Shown piece by piece: positions 13,035-27,954 of a DNA stretch of 64,000 nt (the stretch's first letter is position 1; each line of letters begins with the position of its first letter). The position numbers were made by a program, and so were the translations under genes. The notes under the pieces were generated by a model, which saw only the letters and a list, made by a program, of their open reading frames with translations, did not search any database and was not told where the DNA came from. Source of the stretch: Pyrocephalus nanus (taxonomy: Eukaryota > Chordata > Aves > Passeriformes > Tyrannidae); NCBI GenBank assembly GCA_038380795.1, contig CM076266.1, positions 38,524,425 to 38,588,424 of the forward strand, in the 5' to 3' direction.

Positions 13035-16000
13035 CTGAAAAAAAACCAGAACAGACATTAGATTGGCATTTATTAGTTATTTAAAGGTCATTATCACTTT
13101 TGCTACTTACTAGTAGACCATGGAAAGAGCCAGGCTTAGTGCCATATATACTAGAAAACATTATTTGCATTAACTGTACCTCAAAACGCATTCATTTTTT
13201 AAAAAATCCCATTTTAGAAGCACTGGGCTAGTCCCTTTCTGTTTGTATTTGTCATACATGACAGTCCAGTGATGCCTGTCTATCTCTGAAGTCACTCCTT
13301 TTCTTCACTGCTCCAAGAGCGGTCTCAGGGCTCATCCTTGCACCCACCTCCCAAGAACTCCGCACAGCCAGCGTGCCCAATGCTCAAACACAGCTCAGGC
13401 AGTGCTGCCTGCACCTCACTCCCAGGTCTGCGTGACCGCAGCTGAAGTCCAGAGACTCTAAAACATCTGAGTCAACAGAAGCAAATGCCCCTCTCAACCA
13501 TTTCCCCGAAATGGAGAGAACTGGAGAGACAAACAGCTTGGATCCTGCAGGCGAGCCCACATCACAGACCAATCTCTTCCCACTGGGTATAGCTGTAAAC
13601 CTATATAGTTTGAGGTTAATTTCCCCCCTTTCTGGTCTGGTTGAATATGTTGTGGTTTCTTTCAAAATGGCAATTCAATTTTTTTTCCCAGTTATATATC
13701 TTTATTCCATCAAATTCTGCAGCGTGTTTCTCTCCTGTCTCTAAACTGATTCAAGTAAGAAATTATGCAAGCCCAAAATACCTCAATCCTGACACAGTTA
13801 GTGAATGACAAGGCTGAAATAATACATTTCACTTCTTCATCTCTTTCTCTAATGACCGAGTTATGTGCTAACGCAGGTTAGAAAGAACAGCTTAAACTCT
13901 GAACAGCCATTCCACTTTTAAATCTTTAGTGACAAAAAATTAATATTTCAACACAAAGAAGCTTCCTAAAATATTTAAAAGACATCAGTTCTTCATCAAG
14001 TAATTTAGAAAAAAAAATCAGTAATGGAAACGCAAGCCCCCCAAAGCTGCCCTTTTCCACTGATTTCAGCAAGACTGCCTAGTCATGCTGCAGCCACCTG
14101 CAAACACACTGAATGCAATATTCTGTCTGGTAGCAAGATATATATTTGGGAACTTCTTTAACTCATATAGAAGCCAGTGAAGCAGAACAGTTCAATTCTC
14201 TGCTTAGAAGCTGTCTTTTTATCTTGATTAAAAAACTACCAAAAATAGCAGTGACGGAGAGAAGCAGCCATCAGAAAGACAAACAGAAGGCTGCTGGTCT
14301 TTTCAGTCATTAAAAAAAATTTCCTCTGACAGAGAAATGAAGGACTCCTAGGAAAAAGAATCAAAAAAGGTAGTGGTAGATCTGCAGTTTTGATAACACA
14401 CTTTCTGCCACGACTGGGAAAAAAAACCCATTGGTTTGCCTATGTTTTTGTTCTGCTTTTGATCCATTATCTTTTTTTTTTTTTAATTAGTTTCATATAC
14501 TTAGTATATCAACTGCTCCTTGCAGTACATATTTTTGACGGTTCTTAATTGCATAACCAACAAAACTACCAGGGAATAGCTCCACAAATGCCAACAACAA
14601 CCACCCCAAAGTAAAAAGATTACGTAGGATGAATTGCCATACTTCCTGTTGCCTAAGAGAATTGGGAAGAAGTGGGGAACAAACCCAAGTACTGCAGCGT
14701 TTTTTTGGAGAAAACAGGTAAACTGCTGTGCTCTTCTTCAGGCTAACAGATAAATAATATTAAGTATTATATTTCATTTAATATTTTAGAGATTATTTAT
14801 ATTTTAAAATATAAATTAAAACATGTAATTTAATATTTAGCAACCCTTTTATCATGTAAATGGATTGCTCTTAAAGGAGGAAGTAAGTTCTGCCCTACAT
14901 TTCCAAACTGCAAGATGAAAACTGAAGCTGTAGCACTGACAAAAACCATGACAACAGAACAGCATGAACAAATGAAACCCTCCTGGCTGCCTCACTAGTA
15001 GCTGTGTTTAGTTGCACTGAAATTTTATTTCACTCCTTGCTGGGCAATGGCCTATGCAATGTGCTTTTCTGCTCTGGGAGTGCTGATGGATTCCATGTGG
15101 CCAGTGTTTCCCCTCAAGGATGAATGCTCATCTTCATCTCATCCATCCACACACCTTTGGTTATTTCTAATCATATAACTAAATGACCACTTTAATGGGG
15201 AAGTGTGATTTATTTTCAGACCTTGGTGATGATTGAAAGCACTATCCAGTCACAACAAAGCCCTCAGCTGCACTTTCAAGGTTGTTCCCATCATCAGTAT
15301 CAAATGAAACTTTTATTCAGGGCTTCTATGTGACCAAGTGAGAGGGATGAAAACTGAATCTCTAAATGCTTTCAGATCTTTCCTGCATTTCATGTTTTGC
15401 TTATTCAAGACTCAACGAGTCATAATAATTTTAATCTAAAGCCTGTAGAGAGTTCAGCTGCATCCATTCATGGAGTTCACTATCACAGAACCTGCCCATG
15501 TGCATGTGACTGCACTATGTTCCTGAAAGACAAGTGATCCATACAGATTTATAAGGAAGATACACATGCAGGGGTGATGGTGCGAGGGGGAGGACAGGAA
15601 TAATAAATAAGAGAAGATATTAGCTCTGAAGAGTTGAAAAAAAGACTATAATAAACCCAATTCCATGCTAAAACATAACTACTACTTAGATTTGGGACAG
15701 GGTAAGACTAATTTCTCTGGGGGAACATTCACTGTATTTGCAGAAGCATCAGATTCTGGACTAATTCTTAAAGGTCAGTCACTGGCAGGGAAAGTCACTG
15801 ATGCAGAAACAGCATCTCCCAACAGCTCCTGCATCGATCAGAGGACCCAAGAGGCGTCTGTGTCACTGCTGCTGCAAGGGAGGAAGAAATAAAGGAGCTA
15901 AATCCCCACTTAGTACCAACTCAAAGCTAGTCAGAAGCATGGATAAAATATTATTATAGGTTTCAAATGAAAGGATAATAAATGGGAGAAAGCAATATTA

Positions 16001-16049
16001 ACTTGTTTATGGAAAAAAACCTGCCTGAAATCCTAAGATTAGACATACT

Positions 16050-16140
16050 GTGTATATCAGTGGAAAGGTCCATCTAGTCCAGCAGTGACTTAGATGGCGA
16101 CTCACTCTGGAACCTCAGAGTACAAGGAACAGGCAACACT
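16050..16140. repeat. Possible ancient amniote interspersed repeat fragment
   Basis: GGTCCATCTAGTCCAGCAGT followed about 45 bases later by GAGTACAAGGAACAGGCAA resembles the tail of old CR1-like or SINE repeats of reptiles and birds, in which a GGTCCATCTAG(C/T)CCAG core is followed by a CAAGAACAG block. It is too short and diverged to name. Confidence 0.35.
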
Positions 16141-19100
16141 TTGAATGCTTATTTCCATATTTTGAGGGGAAAATCATGAAAACTATATATGTATAGATGT
16201 ATGCTGCCTGTATAAAGTGTATCATTCTGTGATGCCAAACTGACAACATCATAACACAGTTTGGCATTTACAGCAGTTGTGTACACAGCTATCGTGGTTA
16301 TCCCATCTTGTTGATGGGAAAAATCTTACTCAAATGCTGTTCCCCAAGCAGGGACTTTCAGTCCATCCAGACAAACTCAGTCTCAGCGCAAGTGAATGCC
16401 TTGTACTTCACCTGGTCCACTTTAATACCTGGGGTCAACCCAACTGTGCCGATCGGAGTCATGAGTTCCCTTCTGTTCCTCACTGTCCATGAACCAGATG
16501 GTGAGCAGGTCAGAGTACTACTGAGTAGTACTCAGTAATCTGGACTAAGCAGGTCACAGAGCATCGTCCTCTCTTTCATCTGTTCTGATGACCTCTCACC
16601 CTTCCTCAGCAAATCACCATAGGGGTCTGCTCTTCAGAAGTGAGAAGAATATGAAAGACATCAGCATTTTCATCTAAACTCTGCACAATGGTCAGGGGTG
16701 CACAGATTGCTCAGTGAAGTCAACAAAATAAAGTATCCCTTCAGCAAATCCATCTCACTTTCCAGGCTCAAGGTACTCTTTTCATCAGTGTTGTTTAACA
16801 GTAGCAAGAGAATCACTTCATTGCTGAGCATGAAACAAGCACACTGTCTAAACTGCTTTTAAAAGAACAAAAGCTTTCCAAACCACTGACAGAATTCATA
16901 CACCTTCCCTCCAACCACAATGCCACAAACAAACACACTTCCAAAAAAATCACGTGTTTGCAGTTGCACTTGAAATTCTGACTTCCAGCCTCCACTGCCA
17001 AGAGGCTTAGTTAACTACTCTTTTCCTATGGGATTTCAGTCCATTTGGTTGCTAAATGCTTGTTTATGGCCACCAGGCATGAGACAGCTTCTCTTTTACC
17101 ATTATGTTAGCATTTCTCCCCAGTCAGCTACTCATTTGTCCTGCAATCTTCCTAGCTATTAAGACCCATTTTAGCAAAAGAATTAATTTGGTTCATTTAG
17201 AAAAACCCCAAAACCAAAACATTATATAAGAAATTTTCATTTATTTCAGAGGGCATTGAGAATCAGAGAGTTAATCAAACATACTAATTTCCCTCTCCCC
17301 TCCAAAATAAATACATCAAGTGGATTACAGTGTCAGGTGTGGGTCACAGATTTCCAATTACATTGGTATTATACCACACTTTGAATTGCTTCAAGTTAAT
17401 ACCATATTGCTGGACAGCAGCATGGCTCACCTGCCAAGCTTCTTTGAAACCTCTAAAAGCCTAAACAAGGAAGAAGTGCTAAGAAATCTGTTCACAGGAG
17501 AGAGCATCAGATGTTTTCTTCATTATCCTCTTTTTCTTTTGTTTGGTTTGGTTTGTTTGTTTTTCAGTCTCAAATTGCAGACGTGTCCTCAACCAAAGGA
17601 CTTTATGTATGTTCTGCAGTTTCAGTGCATTGCTGATCCCAGAGCAACTATTACTTCACTTTTCTCATATTAGAAAATACTGATAAGGCTAACACTGGGA
17701 GCTAGGAATTTTAGGCAATGGCTAGCAAATGGTAATTGTAGGTCAAGACACTGGAAAAACAGTACCTGCCAGACTTTCTCATGCTAATTATCTGATGCTT
17801 GCCACAGTTGCTGCAGACAACCTGGGGATTACTCAAAAACACTCCTGCAGCTCTGGCTCCTGTGTTTTCCAGGCAGCCTGTCAAGATGGTCTGCCACGTG
17901 AGCCTGCCTTTGCTACTCTTTCCAGTTACTATGGTGCATAGTAGGTAGCTTAAACTATATGAAATGATTTTGTGGCATAAAGGATCACAGGTTTTTTGCT
18001 AGGACATTTTCAGAAGGGCAATAAAGATGTAAGGCAGTCTTTGAAGGGAAGCATTGGCGACTTTCAAGGTGAAGTTTCAGGAAGCATGCTTGCTCCAGAG
18101 AGCTTTTGAGATCCCTTGAGCTAGAAGAAACCAATTCCAGAAGAAACAGCAACCTTAGCAGTTTGGCAAATTCAACCATCTTTCAGCTACAGCCGTACTT
18201 AAGATGGAAAATACTGGACAAGCACTAGGCTTCTTACTGTACTTACAGAGAAAGGGCACACCACTGGCACTGAAACTACTTTTTAAAATAGAGGGAAAAA
18301 ACCAAGTAATTTCCAGGCTAAAAACACTTGCTGACATAGTACCTGTGTACTCTCCCTGTGAGAGTTCTGTTCAGTTACAAAAGTGATGAGAGAAGATGTG
18401 CACAATGTGCACACACAAATGATACGCAAATTTTATTAGAGACACCAATAGAGACAGATAAGCCATCCCTAGGTATTTTTTACATGATGCCAGTTACAAA
18501 CAACACATCAGACAGCTTTTACTTTTACAAGATGGATTACAAAACAACAAGATGGGGGTTGTAAAGAGAGACTAAATTATCAGCACTTCAGAACACAGAT
18601 TAAATTCCTAAGAAAAATATTAAATGCTTCTTCTGAAAAAAGGGTTCAGAGAACATATGCCTGTCTTTCTCCTAAAAATTAAACTGCCTTAAAAATAGCA
18701 TCTTCTTCAAGGTATCTCTCTGTAATAACTAATTTTTACTTATTACAGGAAAAGAAGGCGGATGGAAGCTCTATCTTTGCTGCTGAGTAAGCAGAGCAAA
18801 TTCAGCAAATGCCATGTAGTCTTATTGCAACATTTCTTTCTCTGTCTCTCAAATGCTGCCATGACCTGACCCTTCCTTTCCTGACTCACCCACCGGAACA
18901 TTTTGAATCTCACATGCCAGAAATTTCTCATTTTTTGTTCATTTCAAACTCTTTTAATTTACGATACAATTTTTGTCTGCTGATTGAATTGTTGTTACTT
19001 AGCACTGCGTGTTTTAGCCTGGCTTCCGTCCTGCTGCAGACCTCCTGCTTATTCTACCAAAACAGCCATTTTTGTGACATGCCACCTGGTCCGATCCAGG

Positions 19101-22100
19101 AAGTGCTACTGCTTGGTCTCGTCCCCAGAGAGGAAAGTGAAGCAAAAGAGAAGTCTCGGCCATACCCACAGAATTAGAAGTCCCAGTCTGATGACGTGTG
19201 TCTGGGGAGATGGCTGGGAAAGACCAAGCACAAATACAGACAAAACTAAAATGAATAGTTAAGCAGTAACTAGCAGTAACCCTGAGACAGATCGATCCTA
19301 AGTAGTCTGTATAACTGTAGCTCAAAACAGTGGGTAAGGCAGGAAAATGTGCAGTCAACACAGTGTGCCCACAAAGCATTTTGATTAACTCTCTTCAAAT
19401 TGCTGTGTTTCTTGTGTCTTTTAAGTTGGCCAAGCCCATGAGGGATCACTGCACCAGCGCAGCTGGATCAGATGTCCAGTCTTTCACACTGTGGCAATTC
19501 ACCCTTCAGGCTCTCTTCCCCTGAAGAATGCATCAGATGGCCCACTGTTACCACAGAACCTTACTGGTGTTGTGTGTCTGCGCAGCTGCGTCCACATCTC
19601 GCACTGGTTTGTGAGCAGGATCTAGTGACCACCAAATTAACCACTTACAAGTATATTAACAATGAATTCAACTGGGCAGATTGCTTATTCAACAGGCTTT
19701 GTACACTTTCTGTGCTAGCCTATGCCAGTAGCTTGAAAAGAAGTAAATAGCTTTTAAATAATGTTACTTATTACTAAAGAAGACAATTCTGAGAAGCAAA
19801 CAGCTTTTGGCAAGAGGAACTTTTCATGAGACTGACCAGTAAGAAAGGTGGAAAATCAGTGATTCACCCATGTCCCTGGATTTTCTATTTCTCATTTATT
19901 TTGTGCCTACTAAATGTCAAGATGTGATTTTAATTGGTTTTGCCCCACTGCTGCAGCATGACTTTATAAGGTTGACATCACCTTTTGGCCAACTCTTGGC
20001 ACAGGAGGCACATTTTGGATATGGTAAACTTCTATCAGAAGTTGTGAGAGAACAGCAGGAGACATGTCAAACATACAAAAATGGGAGGGAGAGAAGAAAA
20101 GCAGCACTTGGGTTTGACTGCTCTGCCATCACAGCCAAGTCAAAGAAGATGCTGATCAGCCTGGAACAAACCCTGGTTCAAAGTCAAGTGACAAGAGAAG
20201 GAAAGGTAGAAAACTTAACGCCTGCAGGACAAATACAGCCCACAGCTTGTTTTCACAGTGCCCAAACCCATGTGATGTTTTTCCAGCAATTAATTCATGT
20301 AGACCAAGTGGTCTGAAGGACAACTTCTGCCTTCAGTAGGAGAAAGACTTCCCACTCATGGAGCAGGTGCTGCCTAAATGAGCAAAATGCACAGATTTTG
20401 TATTCCAAGCCTATGAGAAAAATGGATTGAGATTAAACTGATTTGTGTTAAATGAGGCTTATTCCAAATTCACTTAAATATACCTACTTCAGGCCAATCT
20501 TAAAACAGAACAAGTGTCAATTTATATAATCACACCCTAGGCTAAACCAGCTGGATGCATTTAAAATACTACTTTGTAGTCCTACAGTCAAATCCATAAT
20601 AAACGTCTATCCCACGGCTGGTGGAATCGGACAACCACCAAGACATTCTGTCCAGCTCTCCTGTTTTGTAGAAACACAGTGATGTCAAAGGGGCCACAGT
20701 TTCTCAGCCCGGGGCTGAACAAAACCACAGTCAAGGCAACTCCATGAAACGAATGGCCCAGATGAAGAGGAGCAGAAGGCACCAGTTCCAGCACATCCTC
20801 TGCAGCTGGAAGCCCACAGAGGGAAGCCCCACTGCAGGTATCCAGCCTACTCTGTCACTGCCAGTAAATCATTTGTAGCACTGATACAACTGGGTCACTA
20901 CTGCAACCAGAGATGTAAACAAATATTACTGAGGCCGCATTCCACCTTATAGGTGAGTTTAAAATCCTGCACCACTTTATACAAAGGCAAGTGCCTTACA
21001 TACTCAGAAAGCACTATATAAGGATAGCACTGTCCTTGACAGGGTTTGTATTATTGTTCCAGCAGGAGAACAGGACCAAGAATGGTTGTCATCAAGCCTA
21101 AAAACAACACAGCTTTTGCAACTGTAAAAGCTAGCTATTGACTGACTGCTGAAATCCAGAATTTCATTTACGTTAAAGACAGAATAAAGCTATTCAAGGT
21201 TTGAAAGTTATCTAGTTTAGCCGAGCTTATGGACAAAAGACAGTTCTCCTTTAGAATTAAGTTTTGCTAGAAATCCAGTGAAGGATAATCATATGCACCA
21301 GACACAATTATGATTTTTCGACACTGCCAGCAGACTTCTATTTCAGATGTCTAGGACAAGTCAATTACTACACAAGGTTTGAATGACAGAAGCTCTAGTG
21401 ATGCTCAGGCGGTAAAAATAATTCTGTACTGTCAACTAGTGTTTGTTGCAGTGTTGTTCAGATGCTCTAAATCCCAAAGCCTTATGTTTCCAAACCAACC
21501 TACTACTGTAAGAGAAGATATTTAATGTGAAAAACTCTCCTTGGACAAAAAGATCTGTGGCTCTGGAAATCCTGGAGAAAATGGAAGAATCATTTTTGAA
21601 AGAAAATCACTGCTTATGAACATATGCTACAGTTTACTGTTTTTCCAACCTGAGTGAAGCCTAAGATTGCCTTTATGTTTTCTTAAAGGTAGTCCATGCT
21701 ACTCCAAATAATCTTTACAGTTATTTTGCATTAGTTACAAGGTTTGATACAAGTACTGATGGGTAGTTTTCCTGAGAAAATCAAGCTGCTTTCTTTGTAA
21801 GGTGGCCTGCACTATTAACACCAACTTCCCAGGGTTTTGCATTAAATGCCTGTGATTCAGCTGTGGAAAGCTCACAAAGACCTCAGCTGGATCTTGCATC
21901 CCTACTCTAAGATTTAGCCTTCAACTACACACCCAGTATAGACATCCTTCTTCTGGCCAGCAGGTCAAACAGATCTTCCTTCCAAATGTACATGTGGTGG
22001 TGACAAAATAGCAGCCAGAAAGCTTCTTTGCAGATGTGAAGATTAGGAAGGCCTTGTTTCTGCACAAGTATTTATGTGCATCAAACAGTTCTTCATAAAA

Positions 22101-23700
22101 TCCCCAAAATGGCCATAAATCCTCTTTGATTCTTCAGCCTTACTGCCCAAACTCAGGTGGGTGGTCTGGGAGGTGGAGGGACTGTTTAAGCCAGGTACTT
22201 GGCTGCCTTCCTTATCATCTTCACAGGAACCCCTACCTTTGTCTACCCAGAGAGGGCAAGACAAGGGGCTTTCCCTCATCTGGAATGAGGGATGTGCCTT
22301 CCTGTCTCCCCAACAACCCTGTTGATTCAACTCCAAATAGTCATACCTGCGCTCAGTGGCCAGAGAGATCTAACGAATGCAACGTCATCATAAATCCTTG
22401 CGGAGCAGACCAACTGTTGTCACAGGCGTTAAACAGACTCATTATTTCCCATGTCTGAGGACACATGAGGGTATCTTTGGGCTGTGCCATGAGAGACAAG
22501 GCTATTAGATTCAGCTGTTCTCAAGGCAAGCATGAACACAGTGACACTACGCGCCAACGTGACTATTTATACACACGGGTGCCTGGCACGTCATAGGCTC
22601 TGGCATTATCAGCACATCCTTCAGGGCCTGAGACTTGCAGATATCTCCTTCTTTCTGTAGCCACTCCCCAACATCGCCATTACCACCTCATCTTTTCATC
22701 CCTCATTAGGAGAAATTAATTTCTTCTGGGAAAAGGCACACTGCTTTCGGGAAAACAAAGCCTTCCCCTCTGGAAAGACAGCTGAAGATCTCATTAAAAC
22801 AGAAGCTAAAGTGATGACTAATTTAAAACCATATATCACCATTACACAATTAAAATGATGAGACTATTAGAAGGCACAAACTTATAACCGGGTGACTGTT
22901 GCTGTACACAAGAAGCAAGGTAGGTGAGCAGTTAGGGCTTCCCTGAGGGAAAGGAGCAGCACGAACTTGAAGGATGTGTTGGCAGCACAGAAGCAGAAGT
23001 CAGGGCAAATTACTCATTGTCAGCTCCATAGTAAAACAGATGCTTTGCTACAGGAACATCCGTTTTGCTTTGAAGAGTAGTTGTACCTGTAAGTGAGTAT
23101 ATCTTCCTCAATATCTCTGGTAGAGAAGAAAGTGAAAGGAAGAAGTAATTTTCTTAAGCCACAAATCCTTTCAGTACGAAGAAACAGGAATTTCTTCATA
23201 CCACAAAATGCAGGCACGGAAAATAAATGGCACTCTCTTTATGCACAAGACTTGCTGGAGAGAAGATCCACATCAAAATCATTGTTGGTTTATTTATTCT
23301 CAAACAAATGGAACTCATTGGTATGCCTCCTGCTTATCAGCTCTGTGACAAGCTGTAATGTCAGTCACGTAAAGAAGCTGGAGCAAGGAGAAACTCCCTT
23401 CAAACCAATTACGTGCTTCCTTTTGGGCCAGACCCACAGGGTCACTCTGAGTTGCAAATGTTTTTTGTAAGGTTCATGTCTATTGAGGAACTCATCTGCC
23501 ATACTGGGAGACAGTTTGAAATAAGTCATGCTTAGGTGCCAGTTGGACAACATGCAGTGGCCACATACTATGAACACATTGAGCACAGCATCTACCTAAA
23601 GACATACCCTGTTCAACTGTAGACTTTCAGCAAAACAGAAGAAAACCAGCAAGAATGTAGTGTGTATGTTATTTATGTGACTGTCCTCTAAGTACTGAAG

Positions 23701-23835
23701 GATACTCAATGAATATTCTGAGTTGGAAGGGACCCCACAAAGATCATTGAGTCCAACTCCTAAGTGAATGGCCCGCATGGCAATTGAACTCACAACATTG
23801 CAAGTACAGGACCAGCACAAGGCTGGCAGACAGTG
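23701..23835 (-). mobile_element. tRNA-derived SINE with CR1 tail (TguSINE1-like)
   Basis: Read on the minus strand, the element has a tRNA-like segment with a degraded B box (GTTCAATTGCC against the expected GGTTCGATCC). It continues with GGGCCATTCACTTAGGAGTT and GGGGTCCCTTCCAACTCAG, and ends near AATATTCATTGAG. This chimera of tRNA head and CR1-X-type tail is the structure of the zebra finch SINE. The A box region is diverged. A tail-only CR1-X fragment is the alternative, but the B-box-like part argues for the SINE. Confidence 0.65.
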
Positions 23836-26800
23836 TGGGCTATTGATTCCTTTAGATCCCACTCTGTGAAGAACATGCCCAACAGAGTCAGAAAGGAAAC
23901 TGGTTTCTGAAACCAGGAGTCCTGAGGACATTTAAGGATTCTCTGAAGACAAGTGGACCTCAAGAAGAAAAATACTATTTGAAGTTCCCCAAGTTGAAAG
24001 AGGATCCGTGGAGAAACACTGTGAGAAATTTAGGATCATTTGTGGCTATATCATGGGATTATGTTTCACTAAAACTACCACTGTTCCCCCTGCTCTGCAG
24101 AAAGCTGGGCAAGTAGGATTCAGATAGCTAGATGTGAATGTTCTTTGTCCTTGTGGATGCTCACAAGGTGTCCTACTTACTCTTCAGCTGCTGCCCAAGA
24201 AAAGGGGGATCAACTGTAGGTCATGTGTCAGGGTGCCAGCCTCATACAAGTGTCTTGGATCCCTTTGGATGGTCAACTTGAAAGGTACCAATCACCCATA
24301 TCCAGGCAACTGATCCCTGCCCAAGCTGCTGGATGCTGCACAGGCAGTGCTTTGGTGCTACGTGCACTGGGGAAGGATTGCTCAGGAAACCCTGCTCCAT
24401 CTGCAACATCTCCCACCATAAGGGTTGGTGTGTGTGTGCCTGGGATGTTGCAAGTGGTTTCAGCTCCAAGCTGTCTTTGCAGTCTCTGTGCTTGTTCTTT
24501 CCCTCCCACAAACTCTTGATTTTAAGAGCACAGAATGCTGCTGACCAAGTGTGTGACTCAGTGAGAGCTTCTGCCAACGAGGATATCACGATGGCAGGCT
24601 GCTTTGTGTGAGCGGAGCGACCACTCCTGCAGCCACCAATGAAATGACATGATAAGCTTTTTAGTTTTGCTTCCTTGTTCTTTAATATCTATATACAAAA
24701 CATGAACATTTTGTAAACATATTAATCAAGGATTACCTTGGGTTTGTTTTTTTCCTCTAAGCTGGGGAAGAAGAATGCTTAAGAAAGTTGTTTTCATTCT
24801 TAAGTTCTGTGTAGAGATTTAGCAAGCAATGCTACAAAGATCCAAAGCCAAACACTACACAACAAACTTGTGTATGTAGCCGTGTAGCGTGATTTGCTTT
24901 TCTATTCCAAGAATTATCTTTCCAAGAAGCCAGGAAGTTCCTGTAGGACACACAGCTGTACATTTCCCCTTGTATTTTTAGTATCAGAAGAACAAAAAAG
25001 TCGCTGAGGTTCTGGGTTTTTTTTTTAGATAATAAAAATATGCAAAAAGTTTAATGATAAGAAAAAAATCACAATATCCTAAATGAACGAGATCTCTTTT
25101 ACTTGTCTGTTTACAAAAGCCAAAAGCTCATGCATATTGCATACCATACACATGGAAATAAGATCCATGTGACACATTGCAGAGATATGATACACCAAAG
25201 TCGTCACCTGTCTTATCCTACCTCCAGGAAGCAAGAAACACCCCCAGCAGTCCATCCTGCTGAGTAAATGTTTGCTTTGTGATTTATTATAGTGTAGGGT
25301 TTGTTCTTTTTTTTTTTTTTTGATTTTTGTTTGCTTTTCTTTTTTTTAAATCAGCCTGCCAGAGAAGTGTTTCCTTCTTTCATATGGTGAAATTACAAAA
25401 TTGCATAATAAAAGCAGAGAAGGTTGCAATAGCCTGAAATAATGACAATTTGTAAAAGTACTGAGCAAAAAGTGACTAAAATGAAGCTCCAAGACTGATT
25501 CAACCCTTTACAGTCAGAAAGGCCCTACCTTCTGATTTGATACTCTTGACACTATCTCTCACTCCACAGCATCAGAAGACCAGGAGATGGGTGGCCAGGG
25601 GGAAACACCACACTGAAGCAAGCACATTTTGTACCAGCAGGCTTAGCCCCATGGGCCAAAGACAATGCTGCTCTATGGCAGGGACAAATAAGCCACCAGG
25701 GGAAGGAGGGAAGTATGAAGGAAAGGTGCTCTAGGGTTCCTTAGCTAGAAACAGGATCCAGGAACGTTTAAACTGATGACTGACACAACATTTTTCTGGG
25801 TGGAAAAAGCTGTTCTGTAAGAGATCCACGTGCAGGAGCAGCAGGATGAACTCTAAAATTTTGAGGAACACAGCCTTCAGCCTTATCATGTTCTGGTCCT
25901 CATCTACTCAGTGCTACTACTTTGCACGAGTCAGATCACCGGTCCAAGAGGTCGCATCACATGTTTACCAACTGCTGGCTTGATTTAAAGCTCCACTTCC
26001 TCTAATGTCTGAGAATGACATGGTTTGACCCAAATCCTCAGTAGTTTTTGCACTGTATGGTACTGGGAAAGGAAGTCCCAGGACATTTGGAACCGGTGGC
26101 ACAGCAGGGTACCACTGACATCTGACCTGGATGCTGCATCTACGCTAAAAGCATCACATCCCTGGGGGCATGCAATGATCACAGAATTAGCTTAAGCAGG
26201 TACACCAGGGCTGGTTAGTGACACTGCCTGAGAGTAGTTAGTGACACTGCCAGGAGGTAATGTGGAAAAGCACAGCTGAAAACAAATTCTAAGTGTATGA
26301 AAAGATAAGAGAGAAAGGTCTCGATGAGTAAAGGCAATGTTTATGCAGGTCTGCCTGCCAGGCAGGGAACGACGGAAAACCAGAAAAATGAAAGTCTGCT
26401 GAGACAGGATCTAGGTAATATTTCATGAAACACAGTAACACTGTGAAGTGATGCTATTCCAGCTTTCTACTGAACTATCCCTGACTATTTGTACCACGAA
26501 CATCCCCTATTAATTGTATAATCAATGAATAAATAAATGAACCACATGGTTCAAATAAATTACTGTCTTATTCAAATATAAAAACTACTGCAGCAGCTTG
26601 TATCACAAAACAGCTAATTTTGGAAAAGCACATCTGCAAGCTGGCAACTGCTGTTTGGCAATGATAAACGAGCACAAATCTTTACATTTTAGTAGTAGTA
26701 TTTTCAGAACATTTTTCTCCTTTTTCAAAAAATACGAAAATATAATTATTTTCCAAATAAAATTTAAAATAATAATGGCAATAATAATCTATAATAAAGC

Positions 26801-27800
26801 TAATACTTAAGACTATTTATATGAATACAAGCATGGTGTACCAATGCAAGATTTTTAAATTTAAATTCATCAGAAGGTAAATACTCCTTAGAGTCAACAA
26901 AAAATATATACGGTAAACAAGAGACACTTGGATTTCAAGTCAAGCATCATAAAGAACACCCTAGGCTAAGTCAGTCATAATTATTATTTGCATCTTCTAC
27001 ACACAGAAAACACTGGCATTTCCACTTCTCTAAAGGAAGTCCAGTTTTGTGTCATTCAGGAAAGCCCTGCCTTGCATTACTTTCAGTTTCAGTTGTCCCT
27101 GGCACAAATAGGAAGACCTTTCCCTTCACTTGAGCTACTTCTATCAGTGTGAGAAGCAGAGCGGGCAATGAAACCTCCAGGCTCTGTTTCCCTTGGGCAA
27201 TGGGTGGCGTGGGGGCCCCAAACACACCCGAGCGGGTCAGACCCTGATCCTGGATGGCCTGGCTCCACACCTCCCTCTGCCTTTATCCCTTCGACACTAC
27301 TAGCAGAACTAGGCAATATTTACTTGGAATTGCCACATCCTTGAAGGGCTGTGAGAACCCCCAGCCTGCTGTGCCGACCCGATGGCGACAGTCTGTCTCC
27401 AGGGGGGTGATCCCAGCGAGTGCGTGTGAGACAAACAGCAAACACAGGCGGCTCAAGGAAAAGTATAGGCAGCTGCCCCTGTGCCCAACTCCAGATCATG
27501 TCCCATGGCAAACCCAGCAACCCTCAGTCACTGGAACTCCCTTTGCTTTATGAATCGGTTCGTTTTAATTGCACGCTCTGTTTCCAAACGCTGCCTTCTT
27601 ACGCACCTAAAAATTCTCGCGCTGCTTAATTTAGATTAACACAGAATTTAAAAACAATAATAAGGCGGTCTCCTGACTAACAAAATAGGACAACGAATAT
27701 GAATGCATTTAATACAAAAGAAGCCGTTATATATATGTCATTATATATTTGTATATTAGTATACAAAATAGGAAGCGTGAGGTGTATACACAGTAAAAAC

Positions 27801-27835
27801 AACACACACACACATATATATACACATATACACAC
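27801..27835. repeat. (CA)n/(TA)n microsatellite
   Basis: ACACACACACAC runs into ATATATATACACATATACAC. It is a short compound dinucleotide repeat about 120 bases left of the SNX10 CpG island, inside the inferred first intron, and is likely polymorphic. Confidence 0.9.
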
Positions 27836-27954
27836 GAAGAGCTTTTGCACATCCTTGTAAAAGTCACGGTTGCCAAAGGCGATGGATTTGCCACAGCGAA
27901 ACAAAAAGCGGCGGTTTAAAACAAGATCAGTAATGACTTAAACCAAATTTTCCC

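Noticed and set aside
19870..20316. 148-codon plus-strand open frame
   Set aside because: No motif or family resemblance; surrounded by ordinary intronic sequence and lacking any expression signal.
20588..20794. Minus-strand open frame with a protein-like look (SFHGVALTVVLFSPGLRNCG)
   Set aside because: I could not relate it to any domain or mobile-element protein, and no splice sites bracket it convincingly.
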